In this document: positions 12,324-12,430 of the stretch, in pieces
Layout of the letters: every line of letters starts with the position of its first letter
Position numbering within the stretch: the first letter of the stretch is position 1
Assembly: GCA_036272735.1 (NCBI GenBank)
Contig: DATAYF010000559.1
Coordinates: forward strand, 1-12,430
Direction of reading: 5' to 3'
Source of the DNA: DATAYF01 sp036272735
GTDB taxonomy: Bacteria; Chloroflexota; Ktedonobacteria; Ktedonobacterales; Ktedonobacteraceae
Length of the DNA stretch: 12,430 nt
Notes under the pieces: generated by a model
What the model was told of the DNA's origin: nothing
Seen by the model: the letters and a program-made list of their open reading frames with translations, nothing else
Databases searched by the model: none
Position numbers and translations under genes: made by a program

Positions 12324-12430
12324 CTAGCCCTCACGAGCCAGCGTTCCTGTTTCAACGGGGACTGCCTGTGACCCTTTCGAGCCAGCAGGTCTTACATCCC
12401 CTCCGCAGGCATTGAGTGCCGTGAGCCCCA
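12324..12430 (-). CDS. tnpB: TnpB C-terminus (partial, runs off the window)
   Basis: The last 34 codons of a minus-strand frame end in TAG at 12324-12326, four bases before the right-end hairpin. The translation contains LNACGGDVRP, which matches the end of the TnpB zinc-ribbon region, where LNACG-(E/G)-DVRP is a common C-terminal signature, followed by a variable tail ending ETGTLAREG. TnpB is the RNA-guided nuclease of IS200/IS605 elements and the ancestor of Cas12. The catalytic RuvC residues lie outside the window, so activity cannot be judged. The start is beyond the edge. Confidence 0.82.
   Translation of the reverse strand, partial: GLTALNACGGDVRPAGSKGSQAVPVETGTLAREG

Larger units (their letters stand above)
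12291..12430 (-). ncRNA. Probable omega RNA (reRNA) scaffold region
   Basis: In TnpB systems the guide RNA scaffold is transcribed from the 3' part of tnpB through the right end, with the guide taken from the DNA just outside. The matching layout is here: tnpB 3' end, stop codon, hairpin, element boundary near 12291, then flank. The 5' limit of the RNA is unknown and may lie outside the window; the coordinates mark only the visible part. The guide would be encoded by about 12271-12290. Assignment is by position, not by a covariance match. Confidence 0.45.

Overview
The window reads as chromosomal DNA from a Gram-positive-like bacterium, most plausibly a member of the Chloroflexota and perhaps Ktedonobacteria. 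This is an inference from the gene set: an rpsP-khpA-rimM ribosomal cluster, GGAGG-type ribosome binding sites, a lipobox solute-binding protein, a stand-alone VKOR-type thiol oxidoreductase, and several IS200/IS605-type transposon ends. No marker in the window fixes the taxon. There is no rRNA, tRNA or CRISPR array.

Region 1 (1-2514, all minus strand). A small two-helix membrane protein (57-311) and a 76-residue excisionase-like DNA-binding protein (593-823) lie downstream of a translation/ribosome-assembly operon: rpsP (bS16), khpA (KH-domain RNA-binding protein) and rimM (16S processing factor). The ribosomal operon has a good sigma-70-type promoter. Its perfect TTGACA -35 box forms the outer end of a 26-bp inverted repeat. 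A tiny lmo0937-like membrane protein (2350-2514) precedes it.

Region 2 (2515-5211). A plus-strand ABC-2 exporter, ATPase then permease with one base between them, converges on a minus-strand VKOR/DsbB-like disulfide-forming membrane protein. The two genes share one 55-nt palindrome that runs exactly from one TAA stop codon to the other and probably terminates both transcripts.

Region 3 (5212-12107). A complete peptide (Dpp/Opp-type) import system lies on the minus strand in transcription order: lipoprotein binding protein, permease B, permease C, ATPase D, ATPase F. The binding-protein gene has its own terminator hairpin. A new promoter-like sequence starts immediately at that terminator, so binding protein and membrane complex are probably expressed as separate units.

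Region 4 (mobile DNA). Four intergenic hairpins share one architecture (4-bp stem, 4-bp stem, 4-nt loop, one unpaired T on the 3' arm), the mark of IS200/IS605 ends. One (12300-12320) is the right end of an element whose tnpB C-terminus and probable omega RNA run off the right edge of the window. Two (9933-9953 and 10264-10284) bracket about 350 bp holding what looks like the first codons of a tnpB, so probably an internally deleted, non-autonomous copy. One (5604-5624) is a lone end. All sit in gaps beside transporter genes. The most interesting features are these elements, the stop-to-stop palindrome and the palindrome carrying outward -35 boxes.
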